64,000 nucleotides of DNA from Xanthomonas sacchari (GTDB lineage Bacteria > Pseudomonadota > Gammaproteobacteria > Xanthomonadales > Xanthomonadaceae), in the NCBI RefSeq assembly GCF_040529065.1, contig NZ_CP132343.1, positions 4,605,001-4,669,000 on the forward strand. Direction: 5' to 3'. The position numbers and the translations under genes are program-made. This document shows positions 18,811 through 26,715 of the stretch, piece after piece (the first letter of the stretch is position 1; every line of letters starts with the position of its first letter). A model generated the notes under the pieces. It searched no databases, was not told the DNA's origin, and worked only from the letters and a program-made list of their open reading frames with translations.

Positions 18811-19818
18811 ATGACCGACTTCATTACAGACGCGGCACAGCTGCAGGATTGCGTGGGCCGTCTGGCTGGTCCACGCGACATGAAGGTGATCGACCACCTG
18901 GACGCGCACGCGCTGCGCTGGCTGGCCGCCAGCCCGCTGCTGTTCGCCGGCGTCGCGGCTCAGCGCCTGGCGCTGAGCGTGGGCAGCGGTGCGCCCGGCT
19001 TTGCGCGCGGCGACACCCCGCACCTGCTGTCGATCCCGCTGCAGGCGCTGGATACGGCCCACACGCCTGTCGGCGCCGGCTTCGGCGCGCTGTTCCTGGT
19101 GCGCGGCCTGGGCGAGACCCTGCGCATCAATGGCCGCATCGCCGGCGACGATGGCACGCGCGTGTTCGTTGCCGTCGAGGAATGCTATCTGCACTGCGCC
19201 AAGGCCCTGCTCCGCGCCAACTGGTGGCAGGCCGCGGAATCCACCGACGAAGCGCCGCCGCAGACGCCGGAGGGATTTCTGGGAAATTGCCGGCTGCTGG
19301 TCCTGGCCACCGCCGATGCCGAAGGCCGCGTCGATGTCAGCCCGCGCGGCGATCGCCCCGGCGCCTTGCTGCAAGCCCACCGCGACGCCTGGTGGTTCGC
19401 CGACCGCCCAGGCAACCGCCGCGTCGACAGCCTGGGCAATCTGCTGGCGCAGCCGCAGATCGCGCTGCTGGCGCTGCGCCCCGGCAGCGCGCGCTGCGTG
19501 CGCATCGAAGGGCTCGCCCGTCCCAGCACCGATGCAGCGATCCGCAGCGCGCTCGCGGTCGATGGACGCGTTCCGCATCTGGCGGTGTGGGTGCTGCCGG
19601 CGGTGCTCGAAGACATCCACAGTGCTGCGCTGCGCCGCTTCGACCACTGGCCGCCCACTGCCATCGCACACGACCTGGACCCGCCGACGATCTTCCGCGA
19701 CCACGTCAGGCGCAGCGGCGCGCGCGGCGCCCAGGCCACGCTGCTGCGCGCGGCGGTCTCGGTGCCCGGCATGGTCCGCAAAGGACTGCAGGCCGACTAC
19801 AAGAAGAACATGTACTGA
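18811..19818 (+). CDS. Pyridoxamine 5'-phosphate oxidase-like flavoprotein family
   Basis: A 335-residue cytoplasmic protein. The second half (from about residue 150) matches PPOX/split-barrel FMN-binding proteins of the MSMEG_1061 type: CRLLVLATADAEGRVDVSPRGD, then LAIPDRPGNRRVD-like WFADRPGNRRVDSLGNLL and a basic C-terminal tail (MVRKGLQADYKKNMY). The first half shows similar spacing (LFLVRGLGETLRINGRI) and could be a divergent repeat. The start ATG at 18811 has GCAGGGG upstream. Substrate is unknown. It lies after the TonB receptor on the same strand, but a 320-base gap argues for separate transcription. Confidence 0.65.
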   Translation: MTDFITDAAQLQDCVGRLAGPRDMKVIDHLDAHALRWLAASPLLFAGVAAQRLALSVGSGAPGFARGDTPHLLSIPLQALDTAHTPVGAGFGALFLVRGLGETLRINGRIAGDDGTRVFVAVEECYLHCAKALLRANWWQAAESTDEAPPQTPEGFLGNCRLLVLATADAEGRVDVSPRGDRPGALLQAHRDAWWFADRPGNRRVDSLGNLLAQPQIALLALRPGSARCVRIEGLARPSTDAAIRSALAVDGRVPHLAVWVLPAVLEDIHSAALRRFDHWPPTAIAHDLDPPTIFRDHVRRSGARGAQATLLRAAVSVPGMVRKGLQADYKKNMY

Positions 19819-19836
19819 GCGCGCAACGCCGCCGGT

Positions 19837-20391
19837 TCACCCGTCTGCGTCGATCGCGCCGGGCGCGCTGAGGTGATGCACCGCATAGCAGTGCGCATCG
19901 TCGTCCGCCGGCGGCAGGTCGCGCCACAGATGAAACCGCAGCCGCGTCCATCCCTGCGGTTCGTAACCGTGCACCGTGGCCAGCGTGCGTTCGTCAGGAG
20001 CACGCATAGCGTCGGCGTCGTTCTCCAAGGCCGGCGACGGCGCTTGCAGCGCGCGGGTTGCATAGCGCGCCGTGCGCAGCGCCGCGGACGTCCATGCCGT
20101 GCCGACCATCCACGACTGCACTGGCGGGCGGCCGAAGGCCTCGCACAGTGCGGCGAACGCGGGACCGGCGAGAAACGCATGCATCGCTGCCGCATCGCGC
20201 CACAGATAGAACGGCGCATACAGATTCTGCCGGCCGGGCAGGCGCGGATCGTGCCGATCGGCGACCAGGTAAGCCTTGAACCGCAGCCCCGGCAGCGTGT
20301 CGAGCAAGGGCCCTTTGTCGGCGATGCGGCGGCGGATGATCGCCATGTCGTAGTCCGCCGGCAGCGCGATGCTGTACTGCATGGCGATCAT
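19837..20391 (-). CDS. DUF4865 family protein
   Basis: A 184-residue protein beginning MIAMQYSIALPADYDM with the motif IRRRIADKGPLLD and a following NLYAPFYLWRD segment typical of DUF4865, a family of unknown function with a dimeric alpha-beta barrel look like that of small monooxygenases. The ATG at 20391 overlaps the tautomerase stop by four bases, so it is the last gene of a three-gene operon (CMD, tautomerase, DUF4865). By context it probably acts on the same small aromatic or ketone substrate or protects against it; this is inference. Confidence 0.78.
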   Translation of the reverse strand: MIAMQYSIALPADYDMAIIRRRIADKGPLLDTLPGLRFKAYLVADRHDPRLPGRQNLYAPFYLWRDAAAMHAFLAGPAFAALCEAFGRPPVQSWMVGTAWTSAALRTARYATRALQAPSPALENDADAMRAPDERTLATVHGYEPQGWTRLRFHLWRDLPPADDDAHCYAVHHLSAPGAIDADG

Positions 20392-20786
20392 GCCGGTGCT
20401 CCGCTGGCGGAAATGCCGGCGCGGCCGCCGCCGAAGGACCAGTCCTGCGCCGCGGTGGTGACGATGGTGACCATCACGTCCTCCGGGGAGATCCCCGGCG
20501 CGATCGCCAGCAATTCGACCAGGCGCCGGTAGAACGCCTGCTTGCAGGCGTCGCTGCGTTCGCGGCCGGCGGTGATGGCGATCAGCACGAAGCCCTCCGA
20601 GCGCGGCCCGCCGAGGTAGTGACGGTCGAACACCAGTTCGTCCGGGTCGTGCTGGTGGATGACCTGGAAGCAGTCGCCGTCCGGCACCTCGAAGGCCTCG
20701 TGCATGGCCTGGTAGAGGCTGGCCGACAGCGCGCGCAGGTAGGCGGGCGGATGACCGCGCAGTAGCGAGATGCGGGCGTACGGCAT
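20388..20786 (-). CDS. Tautomerase family protein (4-oxalocrotonate tautomerase/MIF-like)
   Basis: A 132-residue protein starting Met-Pro, so processing exposes the N-terminal Pro that serves as catalytic base in this superfamily (PYARISLLRGHPPAYLRALS). It has a beta-alpha-beta pattern in two halves, with FQVIHQHDPDELVFD and VLIAITAGRERSDACKQAFY. Its start overlaps the CMD gene stop (TGATG) and its stop overlaps the DUF4865 start, so the operon is tightly coupled. Substrate is unknown. Confidence 0.8.
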   Translation of the reverse strand: MPYARISLLRGHPPAYLRALSASLYQAMHEAFEVPDGDCFQVIHQHDPDELVFDRHYLGGPRSEGFVLIAITAGRERSDACKQAFYRRLVELLAIAPGISPEDVMVTIVTTAAQDWSFGGGRAGISASGAPA

Positions 20787-21136
20787 CAGCGCGTCTCCGT
20801 CGTGGCCGGCTTCGCCGCACTGGCGGCGCGCAGCAACGGCAGCGCCGATGCCGCGCACGGCCAGCCGGCGTAGAACGCCAGGTGGGTGATGGCTTCGGCC
20901 AGGGTGTCGCGGTCCAGGCCGTTGTCCAGCGCGCGCGCCAGGTGAAACGGCAACTGCTCCAGCCGATACAGCGCGACCAGCGTGGCCACCGTGATCAGGC
21001 TGCGTTCGCGCGGCGACAGCCCCGGGCGCTGCCACACCTCGGCGAACAGCACCTCGTCGGTCAGGCGGGCGAAGGCCGGCGCGATGTCGCCGAACGCGGC
21101 CTGGGGGGAAGGAAACGGGGTGGCTGGATCGGACAT
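20786..21136 (-). CDS. Carboxymuconolactone decarboxylase family protein
   Basis: A 116-residue all-helical AhpD-like/CMD protein. The family segment LSPRERSLITVATLVALYRLEQLPFHLARALDNG is present, and the C-terminal HLAFYAGWPCAASALP carries one cysteine but no CxxC, so a peroxidase role like AhpD is unlikely. ATG 21136 is preferred over an upstream ATG at 21163 that would read through the divergent promoter. It is the first gene of the operon opposite the LysR regulator. Confidence 0.82.
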   Translation of the reverse strand: MSDPATPFPSPQAAFGDIAPAFARLTDEVLFAEVWQRPGLSPRERSLITVATLVALYRLEQLPFHLARALDNGLDRDTLAEAITHLAFYAGWPCAASALPLLRAASAAKPATTETR

Positions 21137-21182
21137 CGGAAGGTCTCGCGTGGGAACGGGCACAGCCTAGTCGCGCACAACC

Positions 21183-21230
21183 TTCCGAAAAATCGGAAAA
21201 TATCGAAACGACCATCCGGAAAATCAGGAT
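21183..21230. promoter_or_regulatory. LysR-type operator pair between CMD operon and LysR gene
   Basis: Two inverted repeats lie in the 100-base divergent spacer: TTCCGA-AAAA-TCGGAA (21183-21198) and ATCC-N9-GGAT (21214-21230). The first has perfect six-base arms and lies nearer the CMD operon. The spacing of about 32 bases between centres fits the recognition and activation sites bound by a LysR tetramer. The adjacent lysR-type gene is the obvious candidate. Confidence 0.6.
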
Positions 21231-21236
21231 CGACCT

Positions 21237-22148
21237 ATGCGCCCCATCACCTTCGACCTCGACGCGCTGCGCAGCTTCGTCGCCGGCGTGGAACTGGGCA
21301 GCTTTGCCAAGGCGGCCGACCGCCGCGGGCGCTCCACCTCGGCGATCAGCGCGCAGTTGAAAAAGCTGGAGGAGCAGGCCGGGCAGCCGGTGCTGCGCCG
21401 CCAGGGCCGCGGCCTGGCCCTGACCGAGGCCGGCGAAGCCTTGCTGGGCTACGCGCGGCGGCTGCTCGAGCTCAACGACGAGGCGGTGGTGGCCCTGCAG
21501 GACACGGCGCTGCAGGGCTGGGTGCGGCTGGGGCTGCAGGAGGACTTCGGCGAGCACATGCTGCCGGACGTGCTGGGGCGCTTCGCCCGCGCCCACCCGC
21601 AGGTGCGGATCGAAGCGCGCATCGCCCGCCACCAGGAACTGCTGGCACGGGTGGAGGCGGGGCACCTGGATCTGGCCCTGGCCTGGGAGTCCGGCGCCGC
21701 CTCGCCGCATCGGCAGGCGCAAGCGGCGTGGCCGCTGCGCTGGATCGCCGCAGACGACCGTAGCAGCCTGCCCACGACGGCCACCTGGAGCGGCGACGCG
21801 CCGCTGCCGCTGGTGATGCTGGAAGCACCGTGTCTGCTGCGCACGGCGGCGACCACCGCCTTGGACCGAGCCGGCATCCCGTGGCGCATCGCCTTCACCA
21901 GCGCCAGCCTTGGCGGGGTGTGGGCGGCGGTCCGCGCCGGATTGGGCATAACCCTGCGCACCCCGGCCGGCGTGCCGGCCGGACTGACCCTGCTGGCGCC
22001 CGGCGCCGGCGGCCTGCCGACGCTGCCGGCACTGGGACTGACCCTGCACTGCGCGGTCGCCACGCCACCGCCGGCGGTGACGCGGCTGGCGGAGATCCTG
22101 CAACAGCGCCTGCAGGCGGCGCATGCGGCGCTGGCAGCGCGCGGATGA
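21237..22148 (+). CDS. LysR family transcriptional regulator
   Basis: A 303-residue regulator. The N-terminal winged helix-turn-helix (FDLDALRSFVAGVELGSFAKAADRRGRSTSAISAQLKKLE, given here only as its boundary residues 5-45) is followed by the usual linker helix and a periplasmic-binding-like effector domain ending near residue 295. It is divergent from the CMD-tautomerase-DUF4865 operon with palindromes between them, so it most likely controls that operon and itself. The effector is unknown; a small aromatic or oxidised carbonyl compound is a guess from the target genes. Confidence 0.9.
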   Translation: MRPITFDLDALRSFVAGVELGSFAKAADRRGRSTSAISAQLKKLEEQAGQPVLRRQGRGLALTEAGEALLGYARRLLELNDEAVVALQDTALQGWVRLGLQEDFGEHMLPDVLGRFARAHPQVRIEARIARHQELLARVEAGHLDLALAWESGAASPHRQAQAAWPLRWIAADDRSSLPTTATWSGDAPLPLVMLEAPCLLRTAATTALDRAGIPWRIAFTSASLGGVWAAVRAGLGITLRTPAGVPAGLTLLAPGAGGLPTLPALGLTLHCAVATPPPAVTRLAEILQQRLQAAHAALAARG

Positions 22149-22164
22149 GCACCGTCGCAGGGCG

Positions 22165-23283
22165 TCAGCTGCCGGACAGCGCGAGCGGGGCGGGAACGCT
22201 GCGTCGCTCGCGCAGGCGCAGGAACGGCCGCTCCACCGCGTAGTGCAGCACGGCCGCGAACAGCAGTGCCATGCCGGCATAGGCGGCGAAGGCGAGCAGG
22301 CCGCGGCCGTCCAGTTGCGCGCCGAACCACACCTGGGTCAGATGGAACGCGGCCTTGTGGCTCAGGTACAGGCTGTAGGACACCGCGGCCAGCCAGGCCG
22401 CACCCGGCACCCGGCAACGCCCCAGCCATCCCTGCGTGGAGGCACCGGCGCCGACCAGCAGCGCCAGCCCCAACGACAGCACCGGCCAGCCGACCGCATT
22501 GCCGAGCAGGCCGGTGCGATCGCGGAACAGCCACATCGCCAGCGCGCAGACCACGATGCCGGCAAGCGCCACCGTGCTGGCATGGCGCTGCAGGCGCTGC
22601 CACTGCTGCGGCCGGAAGGTCTTCAGCACCGCCAGCGCCACGCCGGCCAGCAGGCCGTCCAGGCGGTTCCAGGTCGGGTAGTAGAGATCCTCGATGAACC
22701 AGTTGCGCTGCAGCCCGGCACCGATGCGATCCAGTGCGCTGTCGTGCAGCCAGATGGCGCTGCGCAGGGCGATGCCGGCCAGCACCACGGTCACGCACAG
22801 CGCCACGAAACGCGGCGCGGACGGCCGCCGCAGCAGCCACGCCGCCAGCAGCGGGAACACCAGGTAGAAGTGCTCTTCCACGCACAGCGACCAGGCATGC
22901 GAGAACGCCTGCTGGTTGGCGTAGTCGATGCCCAGATTGAGGGTAAAACTGGCGAACAGCCACCACGGCGCGATCCCGGGCGCCTCGCGAAAACCGGGCC
23001 AGGCCAGATACAGCGCCAGCACCACCGCGTATGCCGGCAGGATGCGGTAGGCGCGGCGGCGATAGAACTCGCCGTAGCGCAGCGGCTCGCCGCGGGCCAG
23101 CGGCGCCAGTACCTGGCCGCCGATCAAAAAGCCGCTGAGCACGAAGAACAGGTCCACGCCCATCCAGCCATAGCGCGACAGCCACTCCCAATCCGAGCCC
23201 AGCCCACCGACCACGAAGGAGTGGAACAACATCACCCAGACGATGGCGGTGGCGCGCAGCAGGTCGAGGCCAGGATAGCGCAT
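22165..23283 (-). CDS. Acyltransferase 3 family membrane protein (OafA/YrhL-like)
   Basis: A polytopic inner-membrane O-acyltransferase of 372 residues with about ten hydrophobic segments. The family start GLDLLRATAIVWVMLFHS carries the conserved catalytic-region His, followed by DLFFVLSGFLIG, the RRAYRILPAY basic motif and SLCVEEHFYLVFPLL. Members acetylate or acylate LPS O-antigen, exopolysaccharide or glucans; no sugar biosynthesis gene is adjacent, so the acceptor cannot be named. It converges with the LysR gene at its 3' end. Confidence 0.86.
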   Translation of the reverse strand: MRYPGLDLLRATAIVWVMLFHSFVVGGLGSDWEWLSRYGWMGVDLFFVLSGFLIGGQVLAPLARGEPLRYGEFYRRRAYRILPAYAVVLALYLAWPGFREAPGIAPWWLFASFTLNLGIDYANQQAFSHAWSLCVEEHFYLVFPLLAAWLLRRPSAPRFVALCVTVVLAGIALRSAIWLHDSALDRIGAGLQRNWFIEDLYYPTWNRLDGLLAGVALAVLKTFRPQQWQRLQRHASTVALAGIVVCALAMWLFRDRTGLLGNAVGWPVLSLGLALLVGAGASTQGWLGRCRVPGAAWLAAVSYSLYLSHKAAFHLTQVWFGAQLDGRGLLAFAAYAGMALLFAAVLHYAVERPFLRLRERRSVPAPLALSGS

Positions 23284-23430
23284 CGTAGGGCGGTGGCGGT
23301 GGGGAGCGCGCAGCTTACTGGTTGCATCGCCGGTTGCGGCAGTGGGCGTTCACCGACGCCCAAGCGATCGCGCCTGGAAGATGCAGCCGCGGCGCCAGGC
23401 GGCCAACCCCAAGATTGCGTGCACGGGCGT

Positions 23431-23470
23431 ACCCTCACCCCAACCCCTCTCCCGGGGGGAGAGGGGCTTG
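23431..23470. repeat. Dispersed CCCTCACCCCAACCCCTC element
   Basis: A 40-base element with the arms CCCCTCTCCC and GGGAGAGGGG around two G residues, preceded by CCCTCACCCCAA. It recurs at 46858-46893. It lies between the acyltransferase start and the speA stop and could act as a stem-loop after speA, 15 bases past its stop. Confidence 0.75.
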
Positions 23471-23485
23471 CGTGGGTCGCCGCTG

Positions 23486-25375
23486 TCAGCCCAGCGGTTC
23501 GTCGGACAAGTAGGTGTAGCCGGTCAGGCCGGCCTCGAGCGCGTCGGCCAGTTCCGTCGCCTGCGCGGCCGGCAACTGCGCGGCGGCTACGCGTTCGGCG
23601 TAGGCGGCGCGCAGGTCGTCCAGGCGGTAGCCGACGTAGTCCAGCATCACGTCGGTTGTGTCGCCGCGGCGCTGCTGGGCGATGCGGTAGCCGTCGCCGT
23701 CCACCGCCACTTCCACCGCGTCGGTGTCGCCGAACAGGTTGTGGATGTCGCCCAGGATTTCCTGGTAGGCGCCGACCAGGAAGAAGCCGATGCGGTAGCT
23801 CTCGCCCGGGCGCAGCGCGTGCAGCGGCAGCGAGCTGTCCAGGCTTTCGTTCTCGACGTAGGTCTTGACCATGCCGTCCGAATCGCAGGTCATGTCGCAG
23901 ACCACGCCGCGCCGCGCCGGCGCCTCGTTCAGGCGTTCGATCGGCACGATCGGGAACACCTGGTCGATCGCCCACACGTCGGGGATCGACTCGAACACGC
24001 TGAAGTTGACGAAGTACTTGTCGACCAGGCGCTCGTTGAGTTCGTCCAGCACCGGGCGGTGGCTCTTTTCCTCGTGGCTCAGCCGCGCGCGCACGCCGTG
24101 GGCGATGGCGTAGAACAGGTCGTCGATGCGCGCACGGTGGGTCAGGTCGATCTGGCCCAGGGCGTAGCCACTGAGGCCTTCGGCGTGGAAATGCTGCGCC
24201 TCCTGGAACAGCTCCACCGCCGGGCGCTGGTCCAGTTCCGCATGGATCTCGCGCAGGTGGCGGATCGCCGCTGGTTCGTCGTCGTGCGCGTCGGGCACGC
24301 GGCCTTCCGGCGCCTGCTCCACCTCGGACACGTTGGCGATCAGCACCGCGTGGTGCGCGGTCATGGCGCGCCCGCACTCGGTGACGATGCGCGGCGGCGC
24401 CAGGCCGTGCTCCTCGCAGGCGCTGGCCAGCGGCTGCACGATGTTGCTGGCGTAGGAATGCAGGCCGTAGTTGATCGAGCAGTAGCTGCGCGAGCGGGTG
24501 CCTTCGTAGTCGATGCCCAGGCCGCCGCCGACGTCGACGTGGCTGATCTTCGCGCCCAGCTTGGACAGCTCGACGAAGTAGCGCGTGGCCTCGCGCATGC
24601 CGTTGGCGATGTCGCGCACGTTGGAGATCTGCGAGCCCATGTGGAAGTGCAGCAGGTTCAGCGCGTCGGCGTACTCGGTGTCGCGCAGGGTCTTCCACAG
24701 GTCCAGCACCTGCCGCGGCGACAGCCCGAACTTGGCCTTGTCGCCGCCGCTGTTCTGCCACTTGCCCGCGCCCAGCGAGGCCAGGCGCATGCGCACGCCC
24801 AGGCCCGGCTTCACGTCCAGCGCGCGCGCCTCCTCCAGCACCAGCTTCAGCTCCGACGGCTTCTCGATGACGATGAAGGTCTGCAGGCCAAGCTTGCGCC
24901 CGATCAGCGCCAGGCGGATGTATTCGCGGTCCTTGTAGCCGTTGCAGACGATCAACCCGCCCGGCCGCGACAGCGCCAGCACCGCCATCAGTTCCGGCTT
25001 GCTACCCGCCTCCAGGCCGAAGCCCTCGCCCTGGTGGCTGGCCAGGGTGCCGGCCACGCCGCGGTGCTGGTTGACCTTGATCGGGTACACCGCGGTGTAG
25101 CCGCCGGTGTAGTCCCAATCGGACTGGGCCTGGGCGAAGGCGGCCTGCAGCTTGCCCAGGCGCTCGCCGAGGATGTCGGGGAAGCGCACCAGCATCGGCA
25201 GCTTGGCGCCGGCCGCGCGCGCGGCGTCCACCACCTCCGGCAGTGCGATCGCCACGCCGTCGGCGCCCTGCGGCCGCACCACCACCCGGCCGGCCGCGTC
25301 CACGTCGAAGTACCCGTCGGCCCAGTGCGGGATCGAGTAGGTCTTGCGGGCTTGGTCGAGGGACCAATCGCTCAT
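23486..25375 (-). CDS. speA: Biosynthetic arginine decarboxylase
   Basis: Converts arginine to agmatine, the entry to putrescine by the agmatine route. The 629-residue enzyme is an alanine racemase-fold (group IV) PLP decarboxylase. The PLP lysine is K100 in YPIKVNQH, the glycine-rich phosphate loop is DVGGGLGIDYEGT, and the C-terminal VCDMTCDSDG carries the catalytic Cys-Asp pair; FFLVGAYQEILGD-like segments end the barrel. ATG 25375 gives the usual start. It is divergent from speE, so the two polyamine genes share one control region with a striking inverted repeat. Confidence 0.95.
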   Translation of the reverse strand: MSDWSLDQARKTYSIPHWADGYFDVDAAGRVVVRPQGADGVAIALPEVVDAARAAGAKLPMLVRFPDILGERLGKLQAAFAQAQSDWDYTGGYTAVYPIKVNQHRGVAGTLASHQGEGFGLEAGSKPELMAVLALSRPGGLIVCNGYKDREYIRLALIGRKLGLQTFIVIEKPSELKLVLEEARALDVKPGLGVRMRLASLGAGKWQNSGGDKAKFGLSPRQVLDLWKTLRDTEYADALNLLHFHMGSQISNVRDIANGMREATRYFVELSKLGAKISHVDVGGGLGIDYEGTRSRSYCSINYGLHSYASNIVQPLASACEEHGLAPPRIVTECGRAMTAHHAVLIANVSEVEQAPEGRVPDAHDDEPAAIRHLREIHAELDQRPAVELFQEAQHFHAEGLSGYALGQIDLTHRARIDDLFYAIAHGVRARLSHEEKSHRPVLDELNERLVDKYFVNFSVFESIPDVWAIDQVFPIVPIERLNEAPARRGVVCDMTCDSDGMVKTYVENESLDSSLPLHALRPGESYRIGFFLVGAYQEILGDIHNLFGDTDAVEVAVDGDGYRIAQQRRGDTTDVMLDYVGYRLDDLRAAYAERVAAAQLPAAQATELADALEAGLTGYTYLSDEPLG

Positions 25376-25406
25376 CGTGGCGGCTCGGCTGACGGAAAAA
25401 GGGCGT

Positions 25407-25446
25407 GGATTGTAACCCCTGCTACGCGTGGGGTCCGTTACAATCC
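25407..25446. promoter_or_regulatory. Symmetric inverted repeat in the speA-speE divergent promoter
   Basis: GGATTGTAAC (25407-25416) and GTTACAATCC (25437-25446) are perfect 10-base inverted repeats separated by 20 bases. Adding the flanks gives 15-base arms with one T-G mismatch. Each arm contains TACAAT reading away from the centre, a good -10 for the gene on that side. Half-sites are 30 bases apart centre to centre, on one face of the helix. This could be mirrored promoters, an operator for a dimeric regulator, or both. Confidence 0.55.
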
Positions 25447-25532
25447 GCGCCGTTCCGACGCCCTCGGCTCCTGGTGGAGCCGGGCCGGGTTCGCGGGCGC
25501 GTGGTGCGGGCTGGATGCGCGAGGCTGCGCCC

Positions 25533-25577
25533 GACCCTCATCCGGCGCTACGCGCCACCTTCTCCCGGTGGGAGAAG
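25533..25577. repeat. Dispersed repeat with GGGAGAAGG stem in the speE leader
   Basis: The element reads GACCCTCATCCGGCGC, then TACGCGCCACC and CTTCTCCC-GGT-GGGAGAAG. The stem has eight-base arms. It belongs to the same dispersed family as the one at 46771-46815. It would be transcribed in the speE 5' leader, 40 bases before the start codon. Confidence 0.7.
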
Positions 25578-25616
25578 GAATCGCCGCTTCTTTTCTTGCT
25601 TTCCTAGGACATCTGC

Positions 25617-26468
25617 ATGAGCGCCAACGACAACTGGTACATCGAACACTTCCAGCCCACCGGCTCGGCCATCGGCTACCGCATCACCGGCAAGCTGGAC
25701 GAGGTGCAGTCGCCGTTCCAGAAGATCGAGATCTACGACACCACCGACTGGGGCAAGCTGATGGTGATCGACGGCGCGGTGATGCTGACCACGCGCGACA
25801 ACTTCTTCTACCACGAGATGATCAGCCACCCGGCGCTGTTCACCCACGCCGCGCCCAAGCGCGTGGTGATCATCGGCGGCGGCGACTGCGGCACCCTGCG
25901 CGAAGTGCTCAAGCACCCGGGCGTGGAAAGCGCCACCCAGTGCGACATCGACGAGCAGGTCACGCGCATGGCCGAGAAGTACTTCCCGGAACTGTGCGAC
26001 TCCAACAACGACCCGCGCGCCGAACTGCTGTTCGACGACGGCGTGGCCTACATGGCCAACTGCCCGGCCGGCAGCGTGGACATCGTCATCGTCGACTCCA
26101 CCGACCCGGTCGGCCCGGCCGAAGGCCTGTTCAACAAGGCCTTCTACGAGAGCTGCTTCAATGCGCTGAAGGACGACGGCATCCTGGTGCAGCAGTCCGA
26201 ATCGCCGCTGGCGCTGCTGGACCTGATCAAGGAAATGCGCGCGGAAATGGGCAAGGCCGGCTTCGCCAGCTTCCACACCGTGCCGTTCCCGCAGCCGTGC
26301 TACCCGACCGGCTGGTGGAGCGTGACCATGGCGCGCAAGCAGGGCGGCTTCGACTTCCGCCAGGACGACGCCGCGGCCAAGCCGTTCGCCACCCGCTACT
26401 ACAGCGCGCACCTGCACACCGGCACCCAGGCGCTGCCGCCGTTCGTGGCCGAGGCGCTGGGCGGCTAA
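25617..26468 (+). CDS. speE: Spermidine synthase
   Basis: Transfers aminopropyl from decarboxylated S-adenosylmethionine to putrescine. The 283-residue protein has an N-terminal beta domain (TGKLDEVQSPFQKIEIYDT) and a Rossmann methyltransferase-like core with the ligand loop IGGGDCGTLREVLKH, the acidic QCDIDEQV and the spermidine synthase signature DSTDPVGPAEGLF. AGGA precedes ATG 25617 by about nine bases. It is divergent from speA; no speD or agmatine pathway gene is in the window. Confidence 0.95.
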   Translation: MSANDNWYIEHFQPTGSAIGYRITGKLDEVQSPFQKIEIYDTTDWGKLMVIDGAVMLTTRDNFFYHEMISHPALFTHAAPKRVVIIGGGDCGTLREVLKHPGVESATQCDIDEQVTRMAEKYFPELCDSNNDPRAELLFDDGVAYMANCPAGSVDIVIVDSTDPVGPAEGLFNKAFYESCFNALKDDGILVQQSESPLALLDLIKEMRAEMGKAGFASFHTVPFPQPCYPTGWWSVTMARKQGGFDFRQDDAAAKPFATRYYSAHLHTGTQALPPFVAEALGG

Positions 26469-26485
26469 GCCCCCCGGTCCTCTTC

Positions 26486-26518
26486 GGCATCGGCGCGCGC
26501 TCGACGTGCGCCGATGCC
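26486..26518 (+). terminator. Stem-loop after speE
   Basis: GGCATCGGCGC and GCGCCGATGCC form an 11-base perfect inverted repeat with an 11-base loop, starting 18 bases after the speE stop. No T-run follows, so it is either a Rho-assisted terminator or a 3' stabilising hairpin. Confidence 0.5.
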
Positions 26519-26715
26519 GCGGATCGCAGGCGCTGTCGCCGGCCCCTGCTCCGACGTTCGCATCCGCATCGACAGGCGCGCTGCATCGCGCATGGCATCG
26601 CCTCGCCGGTACGCGATCGCGCACTGCACAGACGCCAACGCCAAAGAAGCCGCACGCCATGGCCCGCGCGTGCGAAGATGCGCCGGCACCAATCGCACCA
26701 CACCGCGAGCCTCCC

